In this document: positions 63,720 through 64,000 of the stretch, one piece after another
Position numbering within the stretch: position 1 is the stretch's first letter
How the letters are laid out: each line of letters opens with the position of its first letter
From: Zoogloea sp041904905
Lineage (GTDB): Bacteria > Pseudomonadota > Gammaproteobacteria > Burkholderiales > Rhodocyclaceae
Assembly: GCF_041904905.1 (NCBI RefSeq)
Contig: NZ_JAYRMI010000010.1
Span: 1-64,000 of the forward strand
DNA: 64,000 nt
Direction of reading: 5' to 3'
The notes under the pieces: generated by a model
What the model saw: the letters and a program-made list of their open reading frames with translations, nothing else
Database searches by the model: none
What the model was told of the DNA's origin: nothing
Translations under genes and position numbers: made by a program

Positions 63720-64000
63720 AACCTCGTCTCCAGCCAGCCCGCCAGGGCTTCGGCCGCCGCGGGCCAGGGCCGGTCCAGCATCAGCATGTGGCCGCAGCCC
63801 GGCACCGTCACCGACTGCGCCCGCCACGCCAGGGTGGTGAAGAACAGCATCGACGGCGGGAACACCGCATCCGCCCCGCCGCCCATCACCAGCGCGGGCA
63901 GCGACGGCCGGCGCCCGGTGCGCAGGAAGGGCAGCGCCGCCATCTCGGCCACCGCCCGGTCGGATTCGCGCTCCATCATCGGCAGGAACTCCGCCATCTC
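63695..64000 (-). CDS. Alpha/beta hydrolase, C-terminal part (cut by window edge)
   Basis: The last ~100 residues of an alpha/beta hydrolase. The Asp position (VMGGGADAVFPP) and catalytic His (VPGCGHMLMLD) of the triad are visible, while the nucleophile lies outside the window. The 5' end continues past 64000. Its 3' end overlaps the convergent cupin gene. Confidence 0.8.
   Translation of the reverse strand, partial: EMAEFLPMMERESDRAVAEMAALPFLRTGRRPSLPALVMGGGADAVFPPSMLFFTTLAWRAQSVTVPGCGHMLMLDRPWPAAAEALAGWLETRFQARSSIA

Overview
The window looks like a chromosomal segment of a high-GC (about 70% by eye) Gram-negative betaproteobacterium, most plausibly a denitrifying member of the Rhodocyclales (Azoarcus/Thauera/Zoogloea-like). 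The evidence is NorD, D-3-hydroxybutyrate dehydrogenase, a flavocytochrome c sulfide dehydrogenase flavoprotein, DUF2242/DUF2782/DUF484 proteins, a complete RND efflux operon, and many short-overlap (ATGA) operons. The genus is inferred from gene content only.

Layout. 0.1-5.8 kb: isochorismatase-family hydrolase divergent from a LysR regulator, a small secreted protein, a DUF2202 lipoprotein, a palindromic intergenic repeat, norD and bdhA. 5.9-9.3 kb: an accessory block with visibly lower GC in its first 2 kb. It holds a two-gene ParA-like ATPase plus HEPN protein cassette, an HNH-type protein on the opposite strand, and an array of nineteen exactly phased 21-bp quasi-palindromic units. 9.4-18.4 kb: a fatty acyl-CoA ligase, then the three-gene DUF2126-transglutaminase / ATP-grasp-alpha-E / transglutaminase cluster, a conserved but functionally unresolved peptide-modification system. 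18.4-24.1 kb (minus): lipoprotein cytochrome c, FCSD flavoprotein, cytochrome b561, PepSY protein, response regulator and histidine kinase. Two direct-repeat boxes with 11-bp spacing sit about 70-85 bp upstream of two of these genes. 24.4-26.9 kb: a LysR pseudogene, a DUF4124 protein, and a divergent Lrp/LysE pair. 27.0-33.4 kb: RND pump operon (adaptor, permease, outer-membrane channel) divergent from its TetR repressor, with an AcrR-like operator between. 33.4-37.1 kb: a parallel beta-helix protein and an O-antigen-ligase-like membrane protein.

37.2-45.9 kb: ubiA-family prenyltransferase, HAD phosphatase, small secreted protein, GST, ruvA, DUF4442 protein, then (opposite strand) a P-loop ATPase and a TPR protein with almost identical 41-residue repeats, then an AI-2E family permease and ruvB. 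The ATPase/TPR pair therefore sits between ruvA and ruvB. 45.9-49.9 kb: an HTH regulator, rlmI, DUF484 protein, dapF and a CoA-binding protein, all on the minus strand. 50.0-64.0 kb: sppA, a cpdB-like nucleotidase, Sel1-repeat protein, DUF2782 protein, LOG-family protein, polA, DUF2242 lipoprotein, lytic transglycosylase, queF, murB, a CheZ-like protein, a cupin, and the 3' end of an alpha/beta hydrolase cut by the window edge. A dispersed intergenic repeat of about 90 bp occurs twice in opposite orientation (47.9 and 63.1 kb).

No rRNA, tRNA, CRISPR array, transposase or integrase was recognised. The most promising candidates for undescribed biology are the 21-bp dyad array, the ParA-HEPN cassette beside it, and the ATPase/TPR pair between ruvA and ruvB. 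The transglutaminase/ATP-grasp cluster is known as a family but its biochemistry is unresolved.
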